14,078 nt of DNA, from assembly GCA_938038825.1 (NCBI GenBank), contig CALHST010000308.1:1-14078 (forward strand), written 5' to 3'. How positions within the stretch are numbered: the stretch's first letter is position 1; each line of letters starts with the position of its first letter. Below, one piece after another: positions 1-7,453 of the stretch. The translations under genes and the position numbers were made by a program. The DNA is from an uncultured Paracoccaceae bacterium. Lineage in GTDB: Bacteria > Pseudomonadota > Alphaproteobacteria > Rhodobacterales > Rhodobacteraceae. Below the pieces are notes generated by a model, which had not been told where the DNA came from, searched no databases, and saw nothing but the letters and a program-made list of their open reading frames with translations.

Positions 1-72
1 TATTGGAAGCAGTTCATGTATCCGTTCAGCGCGAAGTTTCGCAAAGAGCCCACAGACACGCCCGCCGAATAG
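1..72 (+). CDS. C-terminal end of an unidentified protein (partial)
   Basis: Frame 1 is open from the first base and ends in TAG at 70-72, giving 23 residues, YWKQFMYPFSAKFRKEP followed by TDTPAE. Third codon positions are GC-rich (AAG, CAG, TTC, AGC, GCG, CGC, CCC, GAC, ACG, GCC), which fits coding sequence in this genome. The stop lies immediately beside the stop of the convergent oxidoreductase gene (TCA at 73-75), a normal end-to-end arrangement. The aromatic and basic tail is not enough to name a family. The rest of the gene lies outside the window. Confidence 0.6.
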   Translation, partial: YWKQFMYPFSAKFRKEPTDTPAE

Positions 73-1209
73 TCAACGCAGGCCCAGTTTTGCCAACAAG
101 CGGTCGCGTTTCATCAGCCACCAGCCGGACTCGATCGGCCATAATCCGTGGTTTTCGTCCACGTTCATTTGGGCCGCAGCATGCAGCGGCCAATTGGGGT
201 CATCCAGCAGTTCGCGTGCCAACGCGACCATATCGGCGTGACCGTCATCAATGATCGCTGCGCAATGTTGGGGATCCCAAAGGAAGCCAACAGCCATTGT
301 TGCAACATCGGTTTTGGCTTTGACCTGCTTGGCAAAGGGCACTTGGAAACCTTGTTCGATGGTCATGCGACGGGGGCGTTCCTTCCCGCCGACACCGCCG
401 GTGGAGACGTCGATCATATCGACCCCGACTGCTTGCAAGGCGCGGGTGATGTGAATCGTATCTTCGATCTCTAACCCGCCATCCAGCCAATCCGTGGCAG
501 AAAGACGAAAGGCCAGCGGCAATGTGTCGGGCCAGTGCGCGCGGATGGCGCGGGCCACTTCAACTGCAAAGCGGGTGCGATTTTCCAAGCTGCCGCCCCA
601 TTGGTCGGCCCGCTGATTTGCGATTGGGGACAGGAACTGGTGCACCAGAAATCCGTGTGCCGCGTAAACCTCGATGATTTTGAAGCCAGCTTCCGCAGAT
701 CGACGTGCCGCCTGCCCAAATGCGTCAATCACAGCCGCGATCTCTGCTTCGGTCATTTCGGTAGGGGCCGGCCATCCATCTGCATAAGGAATTGCAGAGG
801 GTGCGATGGCGGTCCAAGGGGCCTCGCCGCGTTGAGCAATGTCGTCTTGATCCACTGGCGTTTCACCATCCCATGGGCGCTTTTCAGACGCCTTGCGCCC
901 GGCGTGACCCAACTGGATACCGGGCACAGCGCCTTCGGCTTGGAGGAAGGCTGCAATGGGACGCAAGGCGTCGATATGCGCGTCGTCCCACAGGCCCAAA
1001 TCTCCGTGCGTGCGGCGCCCGTCTTTGGTCACGGCGGTGGCTTCGGCATAAACCAAACCGGCGCCACCCATCGCAAAACGGCCCAGATGCACCATATGCC
1101 AATCATTGGCATGGCCATTTTTTGCGCGATATTGGCTCATTGGGGATACAGCAATGCGGTTCTTGAAGGTCACATCGCGCAAGCGGTATTCGGAAAAAAG
1201 GGTTGTCAT
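73..1209 (-). CDS. Old Yellow Enzyme family NADH:flavin oxidoreductase (YqjM/XenA-like), altered active site
   Basis: FMN-dependent ene-reductase-type TIM barrel of 378 residues, expected to be cytosolic. Family marks, numbered from MTTLF, are LFSEYRL (4-10), KNRIAVSPMSQY (16-27), IQLGHAGRK (98-106), AAHGFLVHQFLSP (183-195), WGGSLENRTRF (204-214), the FRLSATDW strand (234-241) and ALARELLDDP (329-338). Compared by memory with Bacillus subtilis YqjM, several catalytic positions differ: Cys26 is Ser25, His164 is Tyr182, Tyr169 is Phe187, and the C-terminal arginine-finger position in the ERGW tail is Ser361 (ESGW). His185, matching His167, is kept. The substrate may therefore differ from standard enones. 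I chose ATG at 1209 because homologues begin close to MTKLF; an in-frame ATG at 1221 adds four residues, and neither has a convincing ribosome site. The gene is divergent from pheS. Confidence 0.9.
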   Translation of the reverse strand: MTTLFSEYRLRDVTFKNRIAVSPMSQYRAKNGHANDWHMVHLGRFAMGGAGLVYAEATAVTKDGRRTHGDLGLWDDAHIDALRPIAAFLQAEGAVPGIQLGHAGRKASEKRPWDGETPVDQDDIAQRGEAPWTAIAPSAIPYADGWPAPTEMTEAEIAAVIDAFGQAARRSAEAGFKIIEVYAAHGFLVHQFLSPIANQRADQWGGSLENRTRFAVEVARAIRAHWPDTLPLAFRLSATDWLDGGLEIEDTIHITRALQAVGVDMIDVSTGGVGGKERPRRMTIEQGFQVPFAKQVKAKTDVATMAVGFLWDPQHCAAIIDDGHADMVALARELLDDPNWPLHAAAQMNVDENHGLWPIESGWWLMKRDRLLAKLGLR

Positions 1210-1323
1210 ACAAGGCACCATATGGGCTTTTATCCATCAATAAAACCGGTCTGAATGTCTGTGATGGTTGCACAAGCATAACATCCTCGTTAGATCGCGA
1301 GGACAGGTTGAGGGAACCCGACT

Positions 1324-2400
1324 ATGGATGATCTGCGCGACAAATATCTGGGCTTGATTGCAGGGGCTGCTGATGAAGCGGGTCTTGAGGATTTGCGGGT
1401 ACAGGCCGTCGGTAAAAAAGGCGAAATCAGCCTGAAGATGCGCGAGTTGGGCAAGATGACCCCGGAAGAGCGTCAAACTGCGGGCCCGGCGTTGAATGCT
1501 CTGAAGGATGAGATTAACTCAGCTTTAGCCGCCAAAAAGGCAGGCCTTGCTGATGCGGCTTTGGACGAACGTCTGCGCACCGAATGGCTGGATGTAACCC
1601 TGCCAGGCCGGGGTCGTGGGCAGGGAACTCTGCATCCAATTGCGCAGGTGACGGAAGAAGTGACCGCCATTTTCGCAGAGCTTGGATTTTCTGTGGCCGA
1701 AGGACCCCGCATTGATACGGATTGGTATAATTTTGATGCGTTGAACATTCCGGGCCACCATCCTGCGCGCGCCGAAATGGACACGTTTTATATGCACCGC
1801 GCCGAGGGTGACAATCGCCCGCCGCACGTGTTGCGAACGCACACCTCGCCAGTCCAAATCCGGTCGATGGAAAAAATGGGCGCCCCAATGCGCATCATTT
1901 GTCCGGGCGGTGTGTACCGTGCGGATTACGACCAGACGCACACACCCATGTTCCACCAAGTTGAAGGGTTGGCCATCGACAAAGATCTGTCCATGGCAAA
2001 CCTGAAATGGGTGTTGGAAGAATTTGTAAAAGCCTTCTTTGAAGTGGATGGTGGCGTGGAACTACGGTTCCGGGCCTCGCATTTCCCGTTCACAGAACCC
2101 TCGGCAGAAGTCGACATTCGATGTTCATGGGAAGACGGGACTGTGAAGGTTGGTGAAGGGGATGACTGGCTGGAGATTTTGGGATCCGGCATGGTGCATC
2201 CGAAAGTGCTGCAGGCTGGTGGTATTGATCCAACCGAGTGGCAAGGTTTTGCCTTTGGAATGGGGATCGACCGAATTGCGATGCTGAAATACGGCATCCC
2301 CGATTTGCGCGCGTTTTTTGACAGCGATCTGCGTTGGCTGCGCCATTACGGGTTTTCAGCGTTGGATGTGCCGACGCTGCATGGTGGGCTCAGCCGTTAA
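1324..2400 (+). CDS. pheS: Phenylalanine--tRNA ligase alpha subunit
   Basis: Catalytic subunit of the alpha2-beta2 class II enzyme that charges tRNA-Phe with phenylalanine in the cytosol. It has 358 residues, the usual bacterial length. The N-terminal ~90 residues form the tRNA-binding coiled coil. Class II motif 1 is near GTLHPIAQV (101-109), then THTSPVQIR (172-180), motif 2 at VYRADYDQTHTPMFHQVEG (197-215) and motif 3 at GFAFGMGIDRIAML (308-321). The Ala in GFAFG (about 310) is, as far as I recall, the residue that sizes the substrate pocket. The ATG is preceded by GAGGGA about eight bases upstream. The partner gene pheT does not follow directly: a hydrolase gene and an inverted repeat separate them by about 1 kb. 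No leader peptide rich in Phe codons is visible upstream. Confidence 0.98.
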   Translation: MDDLRDKYLGLIAGAADEAGLEDLRVQAVGKKGEISLKMRELGKMTPEERQTAGPALNALKDEINSALAAKKAGLADAALDERLRTEWLDVTLPGRGRGQGTLHPIAQVTEEVTAIFAELGFSVAEGPRIDTDWYNFDALNIPGHHPARAEMDTFYMHRAEGDNRPPHVLRTHTSPVQIRSMEKMGAPMRIICPGGVYRADYDQTHTPMFHQVEGLAIDKDLSMANLKWVLEEFVKAFFEVDGGVELRFRASHFPFTEPSAEVDIRCSWEDGTVKVGEGDDWLEILGSGMVHPKVLQAGGIDPTEWQGFAFGMGIDRIAMLKYGIPDLRAFFDSDLRWLRHYGFSALDVPTLHGGLSR

Positions 2401-2457
2401 GTGGCCCCACGTCGATGTGAGGTGACATTTCGCAAGTGTGGTCTTAGGTGAAACCAC

Positions 2458-3258
2458 ATGAGATGGTTTGCTTTTCTTCTGCTTTTGTCGCTTCCGGCCC
2501 ACGCAATGGGGCCTTGGAAAGATCGATGCTTGGAACAAGACCCCTGTGTCGTTGGGGATCGTTCCTATCACGTGAAAGAGCCCGACGGCTGGGATGGTGA
2601 GACACCGCTTCCGGTTTTAATGCATTTTCATGGGTGGCAACGGCAAGGCACGCTGATCGTCCAGCATGGGCGCATCGCTGGGGCCACGCGGCGTCGGGGT
2701 GTTCTGCTGGTAGCCCCCAACGGATTGGGGCGCAGCTGGGATTTCTGGGATCCGGAAACCGATGATGTGCCTTTTGCGCGGGCAGTGTTAGAGGACATCA
2801 AGACACGTTATCCAATCGCGGATGATCAGATCTTTGTCTCAGGCTATAGCTGGGGCAGCAATATGGCATGGCGATTTGTGTGCCAGGATGGCGCCGACGT
2901 TTCGGCATTGATGGCCGTGTCCGGAACATTAAGTCAGGACGAAGATTGCCTGACCGCCCCCGGTGAAGTGCGGCAAGTCTATGGGCTTAAAGACAATGTT
3001 TTGGATTTCCCATTTGGACCCAATGGCGAGCAGGACAACGTGGTCCGTCTTTGGCGGGAAGCCTATGATTGTGGCGAGCCAGAGGCGAAAGGCGATTGGA
3101 AGCAAGTGGATTTCCTGACGCTGCAACGCACCGAATGGAATACATGCGCAACGGGCCGAGTTTCACTGGATATTCATCCCGGTGGGCACTTCATTCCTCA
3201 TGGTTGGTTTGCACGTCAGCTTGATGAACTTTTGAATCGCCCTTTCAGCTACCCATAA
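2458..3258 (+). CDS. Secreted alpha/beta-hydrolase of the PHB depolymerase / feruloyl esterase (LpqC-like) family
   Basis: 266 residues with a short signal peptide (MRWFAFLLLLSLPAHA, likely cut before Met17), so exported to the periplasm. The fold is an alpha/beta-hydrolase. The strand and oxyanion region is VLMHFHGW (53-60), the nucleophile elbow is GYSWG with Ser131, the likely acid is Asp179 or Asp183 (GLKDNVLDF), and the catalytic His is His244 in GGHFIPHGW. Six cysteines (24, 30, 142, 164, 205, 230) could form three disulfides, consistent with export. The family splits polyester, aryl-ester or carbohydrate-ester bonds; the substrate here cannot be told from sequence. The start has AGGTG seven bases upstream. 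The gene begins 57 bp after pheS and may be co-transcribed with it, although it has no obvious link to translation. A perfect inverted repeat follows its stop. Confidence 0.85.
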   Translation: MRWFAFLLLLSLPAHAMGPWKDRCLEQDPCVVGDRSYHVKEPDGWDGETPLPVLMHFHGWQRQGTLIVQHGRIAGATRRRGVLLVAPNGLGRSWDFWDPETDDVPFARAVLEDIKTRYPIADDQIFVSGYSWGSNMAWRFVCQDGADVSALMAVSGTLSQDEDCLTAPGEVRQVYGLKDNVLDFPFGPNGEQDNVVRLWREAYDCGEPEAKGDWKQVDFLTLQRTEWNTCATGRVSLDIHPGGHFIPHGWFARQLDELLNRPFSYP

Positions 3259-3261
3259 AGC

Positions 3262-3335
3262 GCGTGAGCTAAAGCTCACCCTACGGGCAGAAATACACGA
3301 TTTGATTGGGATGTAGGGTGAGCTTTAGCTCACGC
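3262..3335. repeat. REPIN-like element: two inverted REP units forming a perfect 23-bp stem
   Basis: Positions 3262-3284 and 3313-3335 are exact reverse complements (23 bp), separated by a 28-base loop. Each arm is itself a small palindrome: GTGAGCT-AA-AGCTCAC at 3264-3279 and GTGAGCT-TT-AGCTCAC at 3318-3333. Each unit starts with the tetranucleotide GTAG, read outward from the centre. GTAG followed by an imperfect palindrome is the recognised design of REP sequences linked to RAYT (TnpA-REP) transposases, and an inverted pair is a REPIN. No transposase is in the window. The transcript would form a very stable hairpin just after the hydrolase stop, so it may also end or protect that mRNA. Confidence 0.8.
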
Positions 3336-3403
3336 CGGCTTGCACCTTGGGACGTTCTTTGTCATTGCCTTTGCAACATTGACGCGCCTTTGGGAGGCTC
3401 CGC

Positions 3404-5797
3404 ATGAAGTTCACTTTGTCCTGGCTGAAATCTCATCTTGAGACAGATGCAACGTTGGATCAAATCGTTGAGGCTTTGACCGATTTGGGCCTCGAAGTTG
3501 AAGGCGTGGAAGATCGCGGCGCGCGTCTGGCAGAGTTTACCATTGGCTATGTCGCTTCTGCGGAAAAACATCCTGACGCGGATCGGTTGCGTGTGTGCCA
3601 GGTAAACACAGATGAGGGCCAAAAGCAGATTATCTGCGGGGCACCAAACGCGCGCGAGGGGATCACCGTTGTTGTGGCCAAGCCTGGTGTTTACGTACCG
3701 GGTATCGACACAACAATTGGCATTGGTAAAATTCGCGGGATCGAGAGCTTTGGCATGATGGCTTCTGAAAAAGAGCTTGAGCTGTCCGACGAACATGATG
3801 GCATTATCGAGCTGCCGTCTGGCACAGTCGGGGATCGGTTTGTGGATTGGCTTGCGGCGCATGACCCTGCCAAAATCGATCCGGTGATTGAGATTGCTAT
3901 CACGCCAAACCGCCCGGATGCGTTAGGTGTACGCGGTGTGGCGCGCGATTTGGCGGCGCGTGGGTTGGGTAAGATGAAACCACGCGATGTGGATCCAGTG
4001 CCAGCCAGTTTCAAACCCGAGATGACGGTACACATTGATGAGGATACGCTGGACGGAAATCCGCTGTTTTGTGGCCGTCTGATCAAAGGCGTCAAGAATG
4101 GGCCGAGTCCTGACTGGATGCAGGACCTTATCCGAGCCATTGGCTTGCGTCCGATCAACTTCCTTGTCGATGTGACGAACTTCTTTACCTATGATCTGAA
4201 CCGCCCTTTGCATGTGTTTGATGCGGACAAGGTTCACGGAAATCTGCGTGTGCATCGTGCGGTAGGTGGCGAAGAACTGGTGGCACTGGATGGCAAAACC
4301 TATGCGTTTCAGCCCGGGCAAATGGTCATTTCTGATGAAAATGGTCCAGAGTCGATTGCGGGCATCATGGGTGGGGAAGACACCGGTTGCACTGACGAGA
4401 CGGTGAATGTGTTTGTCGAAAGCGCCTATTGGGATCCGGTGCAGATCGCTTACGCGGGACGTGCGCTGAAGATCAATTCTGATGCGCGTTACCGATTTGA
4501 GCGAGGGGTTGACCCAGCGTTTACGCCGGAAGGGCTTGAGCACGCTGTTCGCATGATCGTCGATCAGGCAGGCGGTGAAGCTTCTGAGATGATCGTTGCG
4601 GGTGCGGTTCCGGATACTCGTCGTGCCTATCAGTTGCAGCCCGCGCGTGTGCGCAGCCTTGTGGGCATGGAGATTTCCGAGAGTGAACAACGCCAGACGC
4701 TGACCGCGCTGGGCTTTCGTTTGGAAGGCGACATGGCACATGTTCCGTCGTGGCGTCCGGACGTTCAGGGCGAGGCGGATCTGGTTGAGGAAGTGGCGCG
4801 GATTGCGTCTTTGACCAAGCTGGAAGGCAAGCCGTTGCCCCGGATGGCAGGGATTCCCAAGGCCGTGATGACGCCGATGCAACGGCGTGAACAGATGGCA
4901 CGCCGGACTTCGGCCGCGCTGGGGTACAATGAATGTGTGACCTATTCATTCATTGATCGGACATCGGCTGCGTTGTTTGGCGGTGGCGACGATGCAACCA
5001 TGCTGGAAAATCCGATTTCGCAGGACATGAGCCACATGCGCCCAGCCCTGTTGCCGGGGTTGTTGCAGGCAGCCGCACGCAATCAGGCACGTGGCTTTAT
5101 GGATATGGCGCTGTTTGAAGTGGGGCCTGCGTTCCATGGCGGTGAGCCGGAAGAGCAACATTTGCTGGTGTCTGGTTTGCTGATTGGTCGTACAGGGCAA
5201 AAGGATGTACATGGTGCATCGCGCGCTGTGGATCTGTTTGACGTTAAAGCCGATGCAGAGGCCGTTTTGTCGGCCATGGGGGCCCCTGCCAAAGTACAAA
5301 TAATGCGGGGCGCGGAAGAGTGGTGGCACCCCGGGCGGCACGGCAAGATTTGTCTGGGGCCCAAGAAAGTGTTGGGCGTTTTCGGAGAATTGCATCCCAA
5401 AGTTCTGGACGCAATGGACGTCAAAGGGCCTGCAATGGCGTTCACATTGTGGCCGGGCGAAATCCCCATGCCACGAAAATCCGGGGCATCTCGCGGTGCT
5501 ATGCAGGTGAGTGATTTACAGCCCGTTGAACGCGACTTTGCATTTGTTGTGGATGCAGAGGTTGCCGCATTGGATTTGGTCAATGCTGCTGCGGGCGCGG
5601 ATAAGGCTTTGATCAAAGACGTCCGGGTATTTGATGAATTCATCGGCGGGTCCTTGGGGGACGGTAAGAAATCCCTGGCGATCACAGTGCGTTTAGAGCC
5701 GTCAGATGCAACTTTGACAGACAAAGAGATTGACACGGTTGCGGACAAAGTTGTGGCCAAGGTGACCAAAGCCACGGGTGGCGTCTTGCGCGGATAA
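3404..5797 (+). CDS. pheT: Phenylalanine--tRNA ligase beta subunit
   Basis: Beta subunit of phenylalanyl-tRNA synthetase, 797 residues, full length for bacteria. Domains in order: N-terminal segment with MKFTLSWLKSHL; EMAP/OB-fold tRNA-binding domain (about 40-150, with HPDADRLRVCQV and ICGAPNAREG); B3/B4 editing region (about 210-380, including PINFLVDVTNF and IAGIMGGEDTG); B5 domain (about 405-475); catalytic-like core (about 480-690); and FDX-ACB anticodon-binding domain (about 705-796, starting near SDLQPVERDFAFVVD). The editing domain hydrolyses mischarged Tyr-tRNA-Phe. The ATG has a strong GGGAGG six bases upstream. The REPIN lies 68 bp before the start, so pheT may rely on its own promoter; TTGCAC at 3340-3345 is a possible -35, but no good -10 follows it. 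Confidence 0.98.
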   Translation: MKFTLSWLKSHLETDATLDQIVEALTDLGLEVEGVEDRGARLAEFTIGYVASAEKHPDADRLRVCQVNTDEGQKQIICGAPNAREGITVVVAKPGVYVPGIDTTIGIGKIRGIESFGMMASEKELELSDEHDGIIELPSGTVGDRFVDWLAAHDPAKIDPVIEIAITPNRPDALGVRGVARDLAARGLGKMKPRDVDPVPASFKPEMTVHIDEDTLDGNPLFCGRLIKGVKNGPSPDWMQDLIRAIGLRPINFLVDVTNFFTYDLNRPLHVFDADKVHGNLRVHRAVGGEELVALDGKTYAFQPGQMVISDENGPESIAGIMGGEDTGCTDETVNVFVESAYWDPVQIAYAGRALKINSDARYRFERGVDPAFTPEGLEHAVRMIVDQAGGEASEMIVAGAVPDTRRAYQLQPARVRSLVGMEISESEQRQTLTALGFRLEGDMAHVPSWRPDVQGEADLVEEVARIASLTKLEGKPLPRMAGIPKAVMTPMQRREQMARRTSAALGYNECVTYSFIDRTSAALFGGGDDATMLENPISQDMSHMRPALLPGLLQAAARNQARGFMDMALFEVGPAFHGGEPEEQHLLVSGLLIGRTGQKDVHGASRAVDLFDVKADAEAVLSAMGAPAKVQIMRGAEEWWHPGRHGKICLGPKKVLGVFGELHPKVLDAMDVKGPAMAFTLWPGEIPMPRKSGASRGAMQVSDLQPVERDFAFVVDAEVAALDLVNAAAGADKALIKDVRVFDEFIGGSLGDGKKSLAITVRLEPSDATLTDKEIDTVADKVVAKVTKATGGVLRG

Positions 5798-5807
5798 GTG
5801 CCGGTCT

Positions 5808-5853
5808 GGAGGGCGCCCCGATGTGCTTGGCTTCGCCTGCGCACCGGCCCTCC
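5808..5853 (+). terminator. GC-rich hairpin after pheT, possible factor-independent terminator
   Basis: GGAGGGC at 5808-5814 pairs exactly with GCCCTCC at 5847-5853, eleven bases after the pheT stop. The intervening 32 bases can fold further (GTGC at 5823-5826 with GCAC at 5841-5844, and GGC-TTC-GCC near 5829-5837). There is no T-run after it, so it may be only an mRNA 3' end structure. Confidence 0.35.
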
Positions 5854-5920
5854 CACCAGCCGCGGCCCAGTATACGTGTTCCCGGACGCATCGTTGGAGC
5901 CATGACTTGAGGAGAGTGCT

Positions 5921-6367
5921 ATGTTGAAAGTCTATCTATCCGGGGAAATCCATACCTCGTGGCGTGAAGATCTGATCGCGGCCTGCTCTGGTCTTGAGGT
6001 ATCATTCACTGCGCCGGTCACGGATCATGCGGCCAGTGATGATTGTGGGGTGGCGATATTGGGTGAAGAACCCAACAAGTATTGGCATGATCATAAAGGC
6101 GCGATGGTGAACGCCATTCGCACCCGCAAGGCAATCACAGACGCGGATGTTGTGGTGGTGCGTTTTGGGGAAAAGTATCGTCAGTGGAATGCTGCGTTTG
6201 ATGCGGGATTTGCAGCGGCTTTGGGCAAAAGCCTGATCATCTTGCAACAACCGGATCATGATCATGCGTTGAAAGAGGTGGATGCAGCTGCGTTGGCCGT
6301 TGCGCGGGAACCCAAAGAAGTCGCGGATATTTTGCGCTATGTTCAGACGGGTGCTTTGCCAGGTTAG
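5921..6367 (+). CDS. YtoQ family protein
   Basis: 148 residues, the usual length for the YtoQ family, whose fold resembles nucleoside 2-deoxyribosyltransferases; the biochemical role is not established. Visible marks are the opening MLKVYLSGEIHTSWRE (1-16), EEPNKYWHDHKGAMVN (49-64), the strand ADVVVVRFGEKYRQWNAAFDAG (75-96) and KSLIILQ (103-109). The start is set by AGGAG at 5910-5914, six bases before the ATG. The gene stands alone: about 120 bp separates it from pheT, with a GC-rich hairpin between, and it runs into the convergent AraC-type gene with only a 15-bp gap and no terminator. The family call is firm, but any function would be a guess. Confidence 0.88.
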   Translation: MLKVYLSGEIHTSWREDLIAACSGLEVSFTAPVTDHAASDDCGVAILGEEPNKYWHDHKGAMVNAIRTRKAITDADVVVVRFGEKYRQWNAAFDAGFAAALGKSLIILQQPDHDHALKEVDAAALAVAREPKEVADILRYVQTGALPG

Positions 6368-6382
6368 CGCCAAACACACTGG

Positions 6383-7135
6383 TTAGCTTTTGAAGCTGGC
6401 ACGGTATTCGGATGGTGACATATGCATTTGTTGACGAAATGCTGCGTTGAAACCGGACAAAGACCCATAACCAACAGATAGGGCAATTTCCGTGATCTGA
6501 GAATCTGTCGTGGCCAAAGCCTCGACTGCTTTCATAATTCGAATTTGGCGCAGCACCTCGCGCCATGTCATGCCCATCTCTTGCGCAAAACGTCGGGCCA
6601 TAGCGCGCGGCGATTGGTTCGTCTGATGCGCAATGTCTTCAAAGGTGGGGTCTCCGTGGGCCAAGGCCTCGGTCAATTGCACTGCTTTCTTCATTTGGGC
6701 AGAAACTGGCGCGGGCAACACGGATTTGCTTGGAGTCAAGGATAGCTGAAGCACGACATCCGAAAGTGCTTCAAATATGCGGGATGCGTATGGGGACAGG
6801 GTATCGTTGTCGGGGCCCCAGTCTTTGCACTCGCGGATCAATTCCCGGGCAAGCGGTGACATGTCAAACACTGTCAAAACCTGATGCGGTTGACCCATGA
6901 AGTCAGGTGCAAACAGGACTGACGCAGAGGTGAGTTTCGACAAGACAGTAATTGTGATCGGATGATCGGCCGAAATCAATGCGGCGCGCGCTGGCGGCAA
7001 AGTCCATCGTTGACCATCGGCCTCTAGTCGGATGGTTCCTTCCAGCGCATACAGCAAATAATGCCGGTCCACCTGGAATTCAGATGGGCCGGCAGGTTCG
7101 AAACTTCGATGAACGCAAAATGCCTTTGGACTCAT
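6383..7135 (-). CDS. AraC family transcriptional regulator
   Basis: 250 residues. The N-terminal part (about 15-100) looks like the cupin-type sensing domain (HYLLYALEGTIRLEADGQ, then LPPARAALI). The C-terminal ~100 residues carry the double helix-turn-helix: the first helix pair around FEDIAHQTNQSPRAMARRF, the second at ITEIALSVGYGSLSGFNAAF followed by the family signature MSPSEYR. An in-frame TAA nine bases upstream fixes ATG 7135 as the earliest start; there is no clear Shine-Dalgarno, so expression may depend on translation of the gene before it. It lies nine bases after the ABM monooxygenase stop and is probably the last gene of that transcription unit, which makes that unit its likely target. 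The effector is unknown. Confidence 0.92.
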   Translation of the reverse strand: MSPKAFCVHRSFEPAGPSEFQVDRHYLLYALEGTIRLEADGQRWTLPPARAALISADHPITITVLSKLTSASVLFAPDFMGQPHQVLTVFDMSPLARELIRECKDWGPDNDTLSPYASRIFEALSDVVLQLSLTPSKSVLPAPVSAQMKKAVQLTEALAHGDPTFEDIAHQTNQSPRAMARRFAQEMGMTWREVLRQIRIMKAVEALATTDSQITEIALSVGYGSLSGFNAAFRQQMHMSPSEYRASFKS

Positions 7136-7144
7136 GTGGTTAGT

Positions 7145-7441
7145 TTAGTTTTCGATCAGTGTGGCGTCAAACCGTCTGCTGACTGGCGGGGCAATCATCA
7201 TGGGGCGCAAAACCTGACCAACTGTCGCAAAACTGTCAGAGGCAAGATAGGCTGCAAAGTCGTCTGCCGTGTCCCATTCATGTAAGACGCCAATATCCTG
7301 ATTATTGCTTGGGCTGAGAAAGGGAACGAATGCGATACAGCCTTTCATGGCACTGACTGCGCCGATTTCTTTTTTTAAAGTGGCAATCGCCAATTCGCGA
7401 TTGTCTTCAGACACTTGGAACGTCACATGAGCAATGAGCAT
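7145..7441 (-). CDS. Small antibiotic biosynthesis monooxygenase (ABM) domain protein, putative quinol monooxygenase
   Basis: 98 residues forming one ferredoxin-like ABM domain. The pattern is MLIAHVTFQVSEDNREL, a helix with KKEIGAVSAMKGCIAFVPF, then the typical LHEWDTADDFAAYLASDSF (53-71) in which the acidic/aromatic pair and Phe are usual for YgiN-like proteins, ending in a C-terminal strand. Members act as dimers on quinols or phenols without a bound metal or flavin, or are of unknown role. The start is preceded by AAAGG overlapping the end of the methyltransferase gene, 12 bp upstream, so the two are likely translationally linked. The AraC gene follows after nine bases. The substrate cannot be assigned. 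Confidence 0.85.
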   Translation of the reverse strand: MLIAHVTFQVSEDNRELAIATLKKEIGAVSAMKGCIAFVPFLSPSNNQDIGVLHEWDTADDFAAYLASDSFATVGQVLRPMMIAPPVSRRFDATLIEN

Positions 7442-7453
7442 TGATAAACCTTT

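Noticed and set aside
535..1254. A 239-codon forward frame opposite the Old Yellow Enzyme gene.
   Set aside because: Shadow of a well-supported reverse gene; no domain, ribosome site or composition argument for it.
1268..1303. Possible pheS promoter (TTGCAC, 16 bases, TTAGAT) and a TCCTCG/CGAGGA hairpin.
   Set aside because: Both hexamers match only three of six consensus bases, and the hairpin overlaps the -10; there is no Phe-rich leader peptide to support attenuation.
3923..4882. A 319-codon reverse frame inside pheT.
   Set aside because: Antisense to intact pheT, with no motif and shadow-like composition.
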